A stretch of 64,000 nt of DNA from the NCBI GenBank assembly GCA_017643645.1, contig JAEPNB010000010.1, positions 85,671-149,670 on the forward strand, given 5' to 3'. Positions 26,102 through 36,016 of the stretch are shown here, in pieces (within the stretch, counting starts at the first letter, position 1; each line of letters starts with the position of its first letter). A program made the translations under genes and the position numbers. The notes under the pieces are model-generated. The model saw nothing but the letters and a program-made list of their open reading frames with translations. It had not been told where the DNA came from and did not search any database. The stretch comes from Balneola sp. (GTDB taxonomy: Bacteria > Bacteroidota > Rhodothermia > Balneolales > Balneolaceae).

Positions 26102-26944
26102 TTAGCTACCCTTGTTCAACATTTCTATGGCTGTGCTAACTTCAGAACTGAATGTAAAACCGTTTTTTCTTAGCGTAGCATGACTCGCGTCCATTACTTT
26201 GGTTTTAATCTGTTGCAGATCACTATTCTTTAAAAAGGTATTGATCCAGAATTGAACTTCTATTTGAATATAATTATCAGAGAAATTGGACAGGATTACA
26301 GCGGGCTCCGGATCTTCAAGCACACCTTCTGTAGATTTAACTGCTTCCATTAAATATTCGAGCGCCTTTTGGGGTTCATTTCCATAATCAATTCCAATAT
26401 TGAAGCTGGATCGGCGAAGCCCATCTCTCGTATAATTATTCAATGGGTTCTTAAAAATGATCGCGCTCGGAATAAAAATATCAATTCCGTCGCCGGTACG
26501 CACATGCACATCACGAATATTGATCTGTTTTACAATTCCTTGAATCCCATTGCTTTCTATCAGATCTCCAACATCAAAAGAACGGCTGAAAGACATGAAT
26601 AACCCGGCAAGCAGGTTTTCTCCGATCTCCCGAAAAGCAAACCCAAGCACAACTGTCAGAACCCCACCGGCTGCCAACACTCCTGATGCCGCCCTTGTTA
26701 ATCCCATAATATGTAAAGCAATAACTGCTCCGATCAGATAGAATCCCCATCGGGTCAATCGCATTACCAGACGAAGTTTTTTTGTGGATGTAGCACGGGC
26801 TCCCAACAGTCTTTTTAATCCGCGACTGGCGAGCAAACCAAACCCTATAAAAATTATCAGCACAATTATTCCGCTGATAATGGTCGGAGCGGAGTTTAGC
26901 GCCCGCTCAAAGAATTGAGAAAAACTGTCTTGAAATGTCTGCAT
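26102..26944 (-). CDS. Small-conductance mechanosensitive channel (MscS family)
   Basis: A 280-residue protein with three helices (about 18-36, 53-75 and 83-108). The pore-lining third helix reads AASGVLAAGGVLTVVLGFAFREIGENLLAGLFM, followed by the beta-domain motifs RSFDVGDLIE and GIVKQINIRDVHVRTGDGIDIFIPSAIIFKNPLNNYTRDGLRR. It opens under membrane tension to release solutes during osmotic downshift. The length is typical of the minimal family. Confidence 0.94.
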   Translation of the reverse strand: MQTFQDSFSQFFERALNSAPTIISGIIVLIIFIGFGLLASRGLKRLLGARATSTKKLRLVMRLTRWGFYLIGAVIALHIMGLTRAASGVLAAGGVLTVVLGFAFREIGENLLAGLFMSFSRSFDVGDLIESNGIQGIVKQINIRDVHVRTGDGIDIFIPSAIIFKNPLNNYTRDGLRRSSFNIGIDYGNEPQKALEYLMEAVKSTEGVLEDPEPAVILSNFSDNYIQIEVQFWINTFLKNSDLQQIKTKVMDASHATLRKNGFTFSSEVSTAIEMLNKGS

Positions 26945-27038
26945 AGTTGTTTAAATCTGTTGTGGTCTTAGTTCCGACGCAAAGCGTGCGGAACCAGGGT
27001 AAAATCTTATGTCTCAAATCTTACATCTTACTACTACT

Positions 27039-27797
27039 CTACAACCAATCCACAATATCGTCTTTACCTTCCACCTTCACATACTCAGAAAAGATCTCCT
27101 GAAGTGTTGAATGTTCTTTCAGACTTTTTCTACTGATGGAATCCAGATAGGCTATAATTCTTCCCTGATGTAAAATTGCAATATCATCACAGAGGTTCTC
27201 CACAACTTCCAGAATATGACTGGTTATGATCATGGTCACACCTTTGTCCTTCAGCTTACGAAGAACCGTTTTCATTCTTTCAATAGAAATTACATCCACA
27301 GCCTCAAAGGGTTCGTCCAGTAATAAAACTACGGGCTCTGTTAAAACAGCTGTGACAAAAGCCAGTTTCTTGCGACTACCGGAGGAAAGTTTATGGATTT
27401 TTGTTTTGGCAAAATCTTTGATCTCAAAAAAGTCCATTAGAGAATATGCCTTTTCGATCAGCCCCTTTTTCTCGATTTCATAAATTTCGCATACATACTC
27501 AATGAACTCGATACTTGTAAACTGTTCAAACAATAATGGTGGCTGAAGAACAGACGCTATCTCCTTCTTTATTGCTTCTTCGTTCTCATCTATAAAACGC
27601 ATTTCATCTATGGTGATGTATCCATCATCAAAAGACAACAATCCTGTAAGAACTCCGATCAGTGTGCTTTTTCCTGCACCGTTGGGCCCTATCAAACCAA
27701 AAATTGATCCTTTTGGAATACTAAGATCCAGTTCCTTTAGAACTATGTTATCATCATAGCTCTTTATCAGGCCTCTTATTGAAATGGCTTCACTCAT
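27039..27797 (-). CDS. ABC transporter ATP-binding protein
   Basis: The 252-residue ATPase carries a Walker A GLIGPNGAGKSTLIG near residue 35, Q-loop ASVLQPPLL near residue 84, the signature KLSSGSRKKL near residue 138 and Walker B VVLLLDEPF near residue 158. The switch His is in ITSHILEVVENL. It resembles ABC-2/NatA-type exporters. The stop is followed directly by nothing on this strand. Upstream lie the Lgt-like gene (ends 1 bp away) and the permease gene. Confidence 0.93.
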   Translation of the reverse strand: MSEAISIRGLIKSYDDNIVLKELDLSIPKGSIFGLIGPNGAGKSTLIGVLTGLLSFDDGYITIDEMRFIDENEEAIKKEIASVLQPPLLFEQFTSIEFIEYVCEIYEIEKKGLIEKAYSLMDFFEIKDFAKTKIHKLSSGSRKKLAFVTAVLTEPVVLLLDEPFEAVDVISIERMKTVLRKLKDKGVTMIITSHILEVVENLCDDIAILHQGRIIAYLDSISRKSLKEHSTLQEIFSEYVKVEGKDDIVDWL

Positions 27798-28664
27798 TTA
27801 TGTCGCTTTTTTAGGTCTTTTATTGAGAAAATATTTTGTGGCATAACCGATAGTAAATAAACCGTAAAGTAATAATGCCATTTGCAGATTACTCATTCCG
27901 AACATGGTAATTCCTTCTTTGTCGGCACGGATATACTCCAGCCCAAATCTCAATAAAGAATATCCGCCTGTATGAATAAAGAAAATAAGCGGGGATTTTT
28001 TATCCGTATCCCAGATCTTTTTAAACACCCAAAGAACAATCAATATCAATACTACATCACCAAACATTTCGTACAGCTGTGTAGGATGTACAGGCGCGCT
28101 TAACGTTTCTGTCTGTCCCGGTAAACCTGTAGTTGATTCCCACGACGGACTTGAAAGTCTGTATTCCGTTTCAAAGCTAGGGATAGTGGTTGCATAGCGG
28201 GGAAATTGAACGCCAAGAAATGAATTCGTTGCTGTTCCGTAAGCATCTCCATTCAGAAAACATCCTATTCTTCCAACAGCCTGTCCTAATAATACCCCCG
28301 GGGAAAGCAGAGAAAAGTATTCCCAATAATTCATGTTGTTTCGTTTCACATAAAAATATCCGCCAAGCATTCCACCTACTAATCCTCCGGTTATGCTGTT
28401 TCCCGCTCCGGTAGGACTAAAAATTACTCCCGGATTTTCGAAAAACACATCTGACTGCCAAAACACATAATGAGAAAGCCGGGCTCCTATTAAAGCCCCC
28501 ACAATAGACCAGACTACAAGGCCTTCAAATTTTTCCACTTTACCGCCGTATTTTTCAACGCGGACTTTTGCCCACCATACACCAAGTACAATGGAGATCA
28601 GGAAGTAAATCCCTTCATAGAAATAGATCTGAGTAAAGCCGAGATCAAGATGTATAGGAAGCAT
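27798..28664 (-). CDS. Lgt-like prolipoprotein diacylglyceryl transferase family protein
   Basis: The 288-residue, seven-helix protein has LLGQAVGRIGCFLNGDAYG near residue 125, HPTQLYEMFGD near residue 193 and LLRFGLEYIRAD near residue 235, which match Lgt. Lgt attaches diacylglycerol to the lipobox cysteine of prelipoproteins. The Arg of GRIG and the Arg/Glu of RFGLE are kept. However, the segment normally HGGL reads SITGGL, so the usual histidine is replaced by Thr, and the usual Asn after GR(I/L)G is Cys. It may be the genomic Lgt or a divergent paralogue. Confidence 0.85.
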   Translation of the reverse strand: MLPIHLDLGFTQIYFYEGIYFLISIVLGVWWAKVRVEKYGGKVEKFEGLVVWSIVGALIGARLSHYVFWQSDVFFENPGVIFSPTGAGNSITGGLVGGMLGGYFYVKRNNMNYWEYFSLLSPGVLLGQAVGRIGCFLNGDAYGTATNSFLGVQFPRYATTIPSFETEYRLSSPSWESTTGLPGQTETLSAPVHPTQLYEMFGDVVLILIVLWVFKKIWDTDKKSPLIFFIHTGGYSLLRFGLEYIRADKEGITMFGMSNLQMALLLYGLFTIGYATKYFLNKRPKKAT

Positions 28665-28691
28665 AAATAAGTAGTGTGCTTTTAGATATTT

Positions 28692-30239
28692 TTATTCAGT
28701 CCAAAGTCTTTTCAATATCTGCTTTTTGAACAGATTTACAAGAAAGCTCATATGTCTCCAAAGGTAAACTCCTATTACAACAATAACCACGCTCATAATT
28801 GTAATTCTGTACCATTCCAGATTTTCTAATGGCACAAAGATCAGATAGCCCATTGAAAAAATCACAAATGTGATTACAAAAGTTACTTTTTGAGGTATAA
28901 TGGGATGTTTATAACTCATTGAGGAATACGTCGCTTTTTGATATTGGTAGTAAGAACTCCAAATAAAAAGCACCATAAAACAGAGAAAAAAGAAGGTGTT
29001 TGCAACAAATATCTTATACACACCCACAATTTGTGGTATCAATAATAACTCAAAAATTGTGATTATATAAAAGACCAGCAACGGGAATATGATCACGCCT
29101 AAAAACCTTTCTTTCAATTGCTTTTCCAGTTTGATCGGAAACTGTAAATGCATAAGTAATTCCCTGTTTTCGTAGCCATACATATTTGCCATCCCCATTG
29201 CGAGTAGCGCTACCGGAATTCCTGCAAGTATAGTCGGAATTAATATAGTTTGAGCTGCAGTATATTTTACCTGAAGCAGGATCGGAACATAAACAACCGG
29301 AACAACTGCCAGCGTAAGCAATTGTAATTTATTATAGGGGTGAATCATCACATAGTAATAATACTTTCCCGCATTTATTCCCATCACGCGTCTTAGAAAA
29401 GCCCATAACTTGCTTGTCTGTTGCTCAGCTTTTCTGATTGTTGGATTTATTAATCCTTCACAGGTTTTCCGAAAATGATCGACTAGTATCAGTCCAATCA
29501 AAAGACTTAAAAATCCAAAAATTATAGTAGCCGTTGTCCACCCGTATTCAACATTTACGGTTTGTAAAAGTAAACCACCCGGGCTCCAGGATAAAAAGGT
29601 ATTTAATGTTTCTACTCTTGGAACAATTTGAATAAATATCTCCTGTGAATTTTCTGCAAAGAGTGACACAGCCTGAAACAGGCCGAAGATCAGAAACAAA
29701 AAACCCACTACCACTCCGATAAATTTTCTTTCTACGATCTTGATGAAACGGTGTTTGATAGAGTATATAAGCACATAATTAAAGATAATTGCAGCTACCC
29801 CGATCAACACTTGATAAAAGTGAGAAACCTGAATCATCAAAAACACAAGCCAGGTAAAATTGTATATGATATTCACAGGATGACAAAATCCGATGATCAT
29901 CAGATATCGGGAAAGTCTTTTCAGAGGAAACCCAAAACCGAGCAGCTTTCTGTTTTCTGTAATGTTTAATAGTCTCAGATTTGTGAATGAGAAGTGCATA
30001 ACCCAATAGGAATTTGCAAATACTAAGAGTAGAAAAGTATAGATCTCTGGTGTAAGCCAGGGTATCTGTGTTTTCATCCAGGGGTCGGTGTCCAAAAGAA
30101 TTACAACAATCGCCGTACCTACCAGGTTGACTGTCATGATTCCCAAAAACATGATATAGCCTACCAACAGCAACAGCTGAAACCTGTTGAGGTTTGAAAC
30201 AAAAATTTTCCAATTTAATGCAAGTAGCCTACCAAACAT
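28692..30239 (-). CDS. ABC-2-like transporter permease
   Basis: The 515-residue protein has about ten to twelve hydrophobic helices, no catalytic motif, and the YENRELLMHLQFPIKLEKQLKERFLG linker typical of large exporter permeases that pair with a NatA-type ATPase. The partner ATPase is two genes downstream (27039-27797), with the Lgt-like gene between them on the same strand at spacings of 1 and 27 bp. The exported substrate is unknown. Confidence 0.75.
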   Translation of the reverse strand: MFGRLLALNWKIFVSNLNRFQLLLLVGYIMFLGIMTVNLVGTAIVVILLDTDPWMKTQIPWLTPEIYTFLLLVFANSYWVMHFSFTNLRLLNITENRKLLGFGFPLKRLSRYLMIIGFCHPVNIIYNFTWLVFLMIQVSHFYQVLIGVAAIIFNYVLIYSIKHRFIKIVERKFIGVVVGFLFLIFGLFQAVSLFAENSQEIFIQIVPRVETLNTFLSWSPGGLLLQTVNVEYGWTTATIIFGFLSLLIGLILVDHFRKTCEGLINPTIRKAEQQTSKLWAFLRRVMGINAGKYYYYVMIHPYNKLQLLTLAVVPVVYVPILLQVKYTAAQTILIPTILAGIPVALLAMGMANMYGYENRELLMHLQFPIKLEKQLKERFLGVIIFPLLVFYIITIFELLLIPQIVGVYKIFVANTFFFLCFMVLFIWSSYYQYQKATYSSMSYKHPIIPQKVTFVITFVIFSMGYLIFVPLENLEWYRITIMSVVIVVIGVYLWRHMSFLVNLFKKQILKRLWTE

Positions 30240-30284
30240 GAAACCTTTTGATGAATTACATAGAGTTTACGTCTTCAGTAGTAA

Positions 30285-31013
30285 CTAATCAAAATAAAAG
30301 TTGAAGCCAATTAGAAAACTAAAATAATTGTGTCTGCTATCTTCCATTATTTTTAGAATAGAAGTTTGTTGATTTAGCGGCATTTGTTCTACACTTTCAT
30401 TAAAAACCGGTGTAAATAAAGAGGTGTATCTGCTTTCAAGAGTTATGATCACGGGCTTTGTTGCAATTTCCACTCCTCCGGCCATTACAAAACCGTACAG
30501 AAAATCTTCGGTATGTTCATCTATATCTCCACCAAAAAAGAAGTTGTCCAACGACCTGTCCGGGTCTGGTACATTTGATGTAAATATAATCTCTGATTTG
30601 GTTTTAACTTCCATGATACCGCCAATCATGAAATTGGGATTAATTTTATTATCCGGAAATAGATCGATCCGCGGCAATATTGAAAATCCAATATGCTCGA
30701 ACTCATAATTCGCTTTTGCTGAAGGGTCTACTCTCGGGTCAACATCATTTATTCTGAATACCGTGCCAAGTTTTTTATAATCAACCTCTATCTGAAAGGA
30801 TAACAATGAATTTTTAAGCCTACTGTTGTAAAACACTCCCGTTTGATATGAAGACTTTCCTCCCCACTCTATATTTGCTGTGCCGATTTCTGTTTGCTGA
30901 TGCGACATGCTCGAAATCGCAACTCCGGACTTCATCCCAAAACGGTTTTGTTGGGCATATGAAAGCGAAGATGATAAAACTATCAGAAAAAAAATGATTA
31001 GAAATTTCTGCAT
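30285..31013 (-). CDS. Outer-membrane beta-barrel protein (PorT/OMP_b-brl type)
   Basis: From MQKFLIIFFLIVLSSSLSYAQ (a start four codons upstream is also open) the protein has a signal peptide. FGMKSGVAISSMSHQQ follows, the usual first strand of Bacteroidota porin-family barrels, then alternating aromatic strands, ending NYFSFLIGFNFYFD with a C-terminal aromatic residue. It is tandem with a second barrel gene upstream, separated by a terminator. Confidence 0.8.
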   Translation of the reverse strand: MQKFLIIFFLIVLSSSLSYAQQNRFGMKSGVAISSMSHQQTEIGTANIEWGGKSSYQTGVFYNSRLKNSLLSFQIEVDYKKLGTVFRINDVDPRVDPSAKANYEFEHIGFSILPRIDLFPDNKINPNFMIGGIMEVKTKSEIIFTSNVPDPDRSLDNFFFGGDIDEHTEDFLYGFVMAGGVEIATKPVIITLESRYTSLFTPVFNESVEQMPLNQQTSILKIMEDSRHNYFSFLIGFNFYFD

Positions 31014-31023
31014 AAAATAAATC

Positions 31024-31060
31024 ATATAAAAAAAGCAGTTCCAGAATTTGAAACTGCTTT
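31024..31060 (-). terminator. Terminator of the second barrel gene
   Basis: Read on the minus strand, AAAGCAGTT and AACTGCTTT form a 9-bp stem around an 11-base loop and are followed by a run of seven T residues, 20 bp after the stop of the 31080-31670 gene. Confidence 0.75.
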
Positions 31061-31079
31061 ATAATAGGGAATTTATTTT

Positions 31080-31670
31080 TTAGAATGCGAGACCTATAGT
31101 AAGAGTGATTGCTCCGTTTTTAGCAGAATCATTAAAATCATTCTCAGCAACATTGCTTAAGCCCGCTGTATATCGTAACCCAAGCCTTAACTTACTAACA
31201 TCTATTCCGGCGCCTACAACAACTCCAAACTCTGTGTCTTTGACATTATCTTCAAGGTTTAAAGCTCCATCATTATTTTCAATTTCTGCTTTTGTATTGA
31301 AACTCATATAAGGACCAAAATATACATTAGGTTTAGCTGCCGGAGTATCAAAGCCAAATTTTAACAATACCGGAACTTGCACATAGTTAACTACAAAGCT
31401 TGCATCTGAATTCTCTACATCTGCCCCGTACTGAGCATATAACACCTCTGGTTGTACAGAGACCGGGCTTAACGGAATTTTAAAATTTGCATACCCCCCG
31501 ATCAGAAATCCGGTTTTGTATTCTACGTCTTCTGTATCATTAAAGGTCGAATAGTTTAACCCTCCTTTTACACCAAACTCAGGTAAAGATTGCGCTTTAG
31601 ATTGTGATGACAATCCAGCTGTTAAAATTAAAATGATAAATAAAGAACAAAATCTTTGAATAGTTTTCAT
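31080..31670 (-). CDS. Outer-membrane beta-barrel protein (porin family)
   Basis: The 196-residue protein has a signal peptide (MKTIQRFCSLFIILILTAGLSSQSKAQ), then LPEFGVKGGLNYSTFND, the classic N-terminal strand of outer-membrane barrels. Further strands are VSVQPEVLYAQYGAD, VNYVQVPVLLKFGF and the C-terminal AITLTIGLAF. Its small size predicts an eight-stranded barrel. Function is unknown; such proteins are often surface or structural. Confidence 0.85.
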   Translation of the reverse strand: MKTIQRFCSLFIILILTAGLSSQSKAQSLPEFGVKGGLNYSTFNDTEDVEYKTGFLIGGYANFKIPLSPVSVQPEVLYAQYGADVENSDASFVVNYVQVPVLLKFGFDTPAAKPNVYFGPYMSFNTKAEIENNDGALNLEDNVKDTEFGVVVGAGIDVSKLRLGLRYTAGLSNVAENDFNDSAKNGAITLTIGLAF

Positions 31671-31822
31671 ATCAGGTTTTTTGATTGTTTGTTACCAGTA
31701 TTTCAACTCCATTCACGAAAGATGGTTCCATATTCTATTTTAAGAACTACCTGGGAAGATTAACTTTTTGAAACTTCATGGCCTTTTGTACGAAAGCGTC
31801 AATAACTTTCATAAATTTTATA

Positions 31823-33013
31823 ATGACACATTCTTTACTCTTTCTTTCTATTCTGATTTTATTCAGCAGTTGCTCTCAAAACAAAATCGAGCATATTGAC
31901 GGGAACACCATTTCAGAAAAAGATCTTACCCAACGTATTCAAACCCTCATAGATGAGGCAAAGATCACAGGTTTAGCAGTTACTATTTTCAATGATAATG
32001 AAATAGCTTATCAAAAAGGGTTTGGTTATGCTAACTATGAAACCAAAGATACGCTAACCACAGACCACATCTTTTACGGGGCGTCTTTCAGCAAAGCAAT
32101 TTTTGGTTATTTAGTAGCTGATCTCGTTCTTGATGGTACCATTGACCTTGACACTCCGCTTCAGGAATATTTTGATGTACCCATTCCCGATCTGAAATTT
32201 GAAAAAGAATGGCGCGGATTTGCTAATCTGGCGGGAGATGACCGCTATAAAGATATTACCGGAAGAATGTGTCTGAACCATTCCACGGGTTTTCCGAATT
32301 GGCGCTGGATAGATAAATCTTTCGATTTTGACAGAGATGGAAAAATTCACTTTTTCTTTGATCCTGGTGCTCGATTCAGCTACTCGGGAGAAGGCATGAT
32401 GCTTTTACAATACGCTATAGAAAAGGTTACGGGAAAAGGCTTGGAGGAGCTTGCCCAAGAAAGAATCTTTGGTCCTCTGGAGATGTCTATGACCAGTTAT
32501 GTTTGGCAAGAGCGTTTTGAAGGAGTTTTTGTTAATGGACACAGCTCGGAACGAGAAGTTATTCCCAAAGATACCGAAGATGAAGCCAGTGCTGCAGGTT
32601 CCATGGAAACCACCCCTGATGACTATGCCAAATTCTTTGGACATGTTTTGCGCGAAGCCTCAGGTAATTCTGAGCTGACTCAATTAATGTTCAATCCATC
32701 ACTAAGAATTAACTCCAAAGCACAATTTGGAGTAGAGGTCTGGCAGGATACAGACGAAAATGATGATATCGAATTGAGTTACGGAATGGGTTGGGGACTC
32801 CTCAAATCTCCATTTGGATATGGTGCTTTTAAAGAAGGAAGTGATCAGGGATGGGAACACTATTCAATTATGTTTCCGGAACAAAAAACAGGCGTCATTA
32901 TTATGAGCAACAGCGACAACGCAGAAGGAGTCTTTAAAGAGCTTTTAGAAATAACTATTGGCGATGAGTACACCCCTTGGAAGTGGGAAAAATATATTCC
33001 ATATGATCAGTGA
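31823..33013 (+). CDS. Serine hydrolase of the beta-lactamase/class C-like family, lipoprotein
   Basis: From MTHSLLFLSILILFSSCSQNK the protein is a 396-residue lipoprotein with Cys 17 as the lipid site. FYGASFSKAIFGYLV near residue 83 provides the SxxK catalytic pair. YSGEGMMLLQYAIEKVTG near residue 192 is the YxG or YxN-type motif, and a C-terminal GWGL segment follows. The fold is shared by esterases, D-aminopeptidases and class C beta-lactamases. Resistance activity cannot be inferred. It is a lone gene, divergent from the porin gene. Confidence 0.86.
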   Translation: MTHSLLFLSILILFSSCSQNKIEHIDGNTISEKDLTQRIQTLIDEAKITGLAVTIFNDNEIAYQKGFGYANYETKDTLTTDHIFYGASFSKAIFGYLVADLVLDGTIDLDTPLQEYFDVPIPDLKFEKEWRGFANLAGDDRYKDITGRMCLNHSTGFPNWRWIDKSFDFDRDGKIHFFFDPGARFSYSGEGMMLLQYAIEKVTGKGLEELAQERIFGPLEMSMTSYVWQERFEGVFVNGHSSEREVIPKDTEDEASAAGSMETTPDDYAKFFGHVLREASGNSELTQLMFNPSLRINSKAQFGVEVWQDTDENDDIELSYGMGWGLLKSPFGYGAFKEGSDQGWEHYSIMFPEQKTGVIIMSNSDNAEGVFKELLEITIGDEYTPWKWEKYIPYDQ

Positions 33014-33043
33014 AATTACACTTTGGATTCCGCTATCACTTTT

Positions 33044-35851
33044 CTATAAATATTCCTTCAAATACTGCCCTGTATAGCTTTCTTTCACTTTTGCAATGTC
33101 TTCAGGTGTACCTTCTGCTACAATTTGTCCGCCCGCAAAACCACCTTCCGGACCAACATCAATAATCCAGTCGGCACATTTAATTATATCCAGATTGTGT
33201 TCTATGATAATTACAGAATGACCTGAATTAACCAATTCGTTAAATGCTTCCAAAAGTTTTGCTACATCTTCGAAATGCAATCCTGTAGTAGGCTCATCAA
33301 AAAAGTAAATGGTGTGTTCGGAGCTTTGTTTGGTCAAGAATCTGGCTAGTTTTACACGCTGAGCCTCCCCGCCTGAAAGGGTTGTCGCACTTTGCCCTAG
33401 GTTTAAATATCCCAAGCCAACATCTTCGAGCGGCTGTAGTTTATTTATGATCGTGGATTCATCCACAAAAAACTCGATAGCTTCAGAGATCGGCATTTCC
33501 AATACGTCATGAATACTCTTACCCCGGTATTTTACAGCTAATACATCCTTTCGGAAACGAGCGCCATTACAAACTTCGCAAACAAGCTCGATGTCAGCCA
33601 TAAACTGCATCTCTATTTTCTGAATCCCTTCGCCCTGACAGTTTTCGCATCTCCCGCCCGGTACGTTAAATGAGAAATGTCCAGGAGTGTAGCCCATTAT
33701 TTTTGCCTGGCGAGTGTTTGAAAACACATCCCGAATTCCATCAAACGCTTTGGTATAAGTTGCAGGGTTTGATCTGGAAGAACGTCCGATCGGACTTTGG
33801 TCTACCATTTCTAAATTGTGAACACTTGCCATTCCGGACAGATCTTTAAACCGTCCCACTTTCTGGTTATAAGAGCCTATATGTTTTTGGATACCTGCAT
33901 AAACCGTATCGTGCACCAATGTAGACTTTCCTGATCCTGAAACACCGGTTACTACCACCATCTTTCCCAAAGGAAACTCTACGTCTATATTTTTGAGATT
34001 ATGCTCGCTGGCTCCTTCAACTTTTATAGACCTTCCGTTTCCTTTTCTGCGTTTTTCCGGAACTTCGATCTGCTTTCTCCCGCTTAGGAATTTCCCGGTA
34101 AGCGTATCAGATTTCAGCAGGTTTTCAAAGTTACCTTCAAATACTACTTCTCCACCATGAACTCCGGCAAAAGGTCCAATATCAATTACATTATCAGCTG
34201 CTTTCATCATTTCCGGATCGTGTTCCACAACCAGAACGGTGTTTCCAATATCTCTCAGAGATTCCAAAATTTTGATCAATCGGTCGTTATCTCTAGGGTG
34301 CAAGCCTATTGTTGGTTCATCCAATACGTACATACTACCGATCAATGAACTTCCCAAAGCATTCGCCAAACTTATTCTTTGCGACTCACCTCCACTCAAA
34401 GTATTCGCAAGTCGATCCAGTGTTAAATAATCCAGCCCAACTTCATCCAGATATTTCAATCTTTTTCTGATCTCATACAAGATCTGTCCGGCTACTCCTT
34501 GCTCAAATTCTGTGAGTTCAAGATCATCAAAATAGTCTTTAGCATGTCCGATAGTTAATTCAGACACTTCTCCCGAATGCATTCCTCCGACTTTCACGTA
34601 CTGGGCATCTTTTCTTACTCTATATCCCTCACATTCCGGGCATCGACTATATCCGCGATAGCGGGAATACAACACGCGCATATGAACTTTATACGCCTGA
34701 TCTTTCACTGTGTCGAAAAAGTTCCAGATTCCGATATAGTTTCCTTTTCCTTTCCAGATTATGCTCTTCACTTCTTTAGGCAGCTCAGAATAAGGAGTAT
34801 CAATTGAAAACTTTTCTTCCGATGCTACCTTTATCAGATCTCTGAGATGGGTACTAAACTTCTGAGTTGTAAATGGGGCAATGGCTCCGTTTCGGATTGT
34901 CTTTTCATGATCAGGGATCACAAGATCTTCATCTATGCCTGATACTTTTCCAAAACCTTCACACTTCGGACAAGCTCCAAATGGATTGTTAAATGAGAAC
35001 ATTTGCGGCGTTGGCTCTGTAAACTCAATTCCATCCAACTCAAATCGTTCGCTGAATGGGAATTCATCACCATTTCTTTTTTTAATGGATAATCTTCCGC
35101 TTCCGTTTTGAAAAGCTGTTTCCAATGATCCCGCTATCCTTGTGATTGTTGCTTCATCATCTTTCAGGACCAAGCGATCTACAAGAACCCTGAACTCTTT
35201 TCTATTGATCTTTTTTGTATCGATCTCCCCATCGGTCAGATCTAGTATACTTTCATCCTTAATATTGATAAGCCTGCTAAATCCTTTTTCCTTTAAAACC
35301 TTCAGCTCTTCATCAAGTTTCTTTTTTTCGTGTTGTGGAATCGGATAAAGAACATAAAACCGATCTCCTTCGTCCATCAGTTTAAAAATCTCTTCAATAA
35401 CGGTTTTTGGAGTGTCTTTTTTAACCTGATTACCGGATACCGGAGAAATTGTTTTCCCAATTCGAGCAAACAATAGCCTTAAATAATCATAGATCTCAGT
35501 AGTTGTTCCAACAGTTGAACGGGGATTGCTCGAGGTGGTTTTTTGCTGAATGGCCATTGCCGGAGAAATACCTTGCATAAAGTCGACATCCGGTTTATCC
35601 ATTCTTTCAAGAAACTGTCTGGCGTAGCTGGATAGACTTTCCACATAACGTCGCTGACCTTCCGCATAAATTGTATCAAAGGCCAAGCTAGATTTTCCGG
35701 AACCAGAAACCCCCGTTATTACCGTGAGCTTATTTCTCGGAATTTCTACATCTATATTTTTGAGATTATGAGTCCTCGCGCCTTTTATTATAATTGGTCG
35801 TTCCAGCGCTTCCTCTTTTGCTTCAACAGTAGCCGTTTCTTTTGTGGACAT
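33044..35851 (-). CDS. uvrA: Excinuclease ABC subunit UvrA
   Basis: The 935-residue protein holds two ABC ATPase halves. The first P-loop is [38 protein letters not shown] near residue 47. The second is [18 protein letters not shown] near residue 642. [18 protein letters not shown] and [17 protein letters not shown] are the two signatures, and CPKCEGFG and CENCQGEG are zinc-finger cysteines. It scans DNA for bulky damage and loads UvrB. Length and order are normal. Confidence 0.97.
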   Translation of the reverse strand: MSTKETATVEAKEEALERPIIIKGARTHNLKNIDVEIPRNKLTVITGVSGSGKSSLAFDTIYAEGQRRYVESLSSYARQFLERMDKPDVDFMQGISPAMAIQQKTTSSNPRSTVGTTTEIYDYLRLLFARIGKTISPVSGNQVKKDTPKTVIEEIFKLMDEGDRFYVLYPIPQHEKKKLDEELKVLKEKGFSRLINIKDESILDLTDGEIDTKKINRKEFRVLVDRLVLKDDEATITRIAGSLETAFQNGSGRLSIKKRNGDEFPFSERFELDGIEFTEPTPQMFSFNNPFGACPKCEGFGKVSGIDEDLVIPDHEKTIRNGAIAPFTTQKFSTHLRDLIKVASEEKFSIDTPYSELPKEVKSIIWKGKGNYIGIWNFFDTVKDQAYKVHMRVLYSRYRGYSRCPECEGYRVRKDAQYVKVGGMHSGEVSELTIGHAKDYFDDLELTEFEQGVAGQILYEIRKRLKYLDEVGLDYLTLDRLANTLSGGESQRISLANALGSSLIGSMYVLDEPTIGLHPRDNDRLIKILESLRDIGNTVLVVEHDPEMMKAADNVIDIGPFAGVHGGEVVFEGNFENLLKSDTLTGKFLSGRKQIEVPEKRRKGNGRSIKVEGASEHNLKNIDVEFPLGKMVVVTGVSGSGKSTLVHDTVYAGIQKHIGSYNQKVGRFKDLSGMASVHNLEMVDQSPIGRSSRSNPATYTKAFDGIRDVFSNTRQAKIMGYTPGHFSFNVPGGRCENCQGEGIQKIEMQFMADIELVCEVCNGARFRKDVLAVKYRGKSIHDVLEMPISEAIEFFVDESTIINKLQPLEDVGLGYLNLGQSATTLSGGEAQRVKLARFLTKQSSEHTIYFFDEPTTGLHFEDVAKLLEAFNELVNSGHSVIIIEHNLDIIKCADWIIDVGPEGGFAGGQIVAEGTPEDIAKVKESYTGQYLKEYL

Positions 35852-36016
35852 ATTCTCCGTTATTAAAATCGAACCTTCAATATAATGTTTTGATTCATTT
35901 GTTTGGGCATCCTTCTCAACAAAAATATTTGCTGCGAGATTTCCTTCCTTCTTATTTATTTCTGACTTTGCCTCACAATTGATACATTGTGAAATTCTAA
36001 AACTTAATGCGCTATT

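Noticed and set aside
31823..33013. A beta-lactamase resistance gene
   Set aside because: The SxxK and YxG motifs place it in the broad serine hydrolase family, but nothing supports antibiotic hydrolysis over esterase or peptidase activity.
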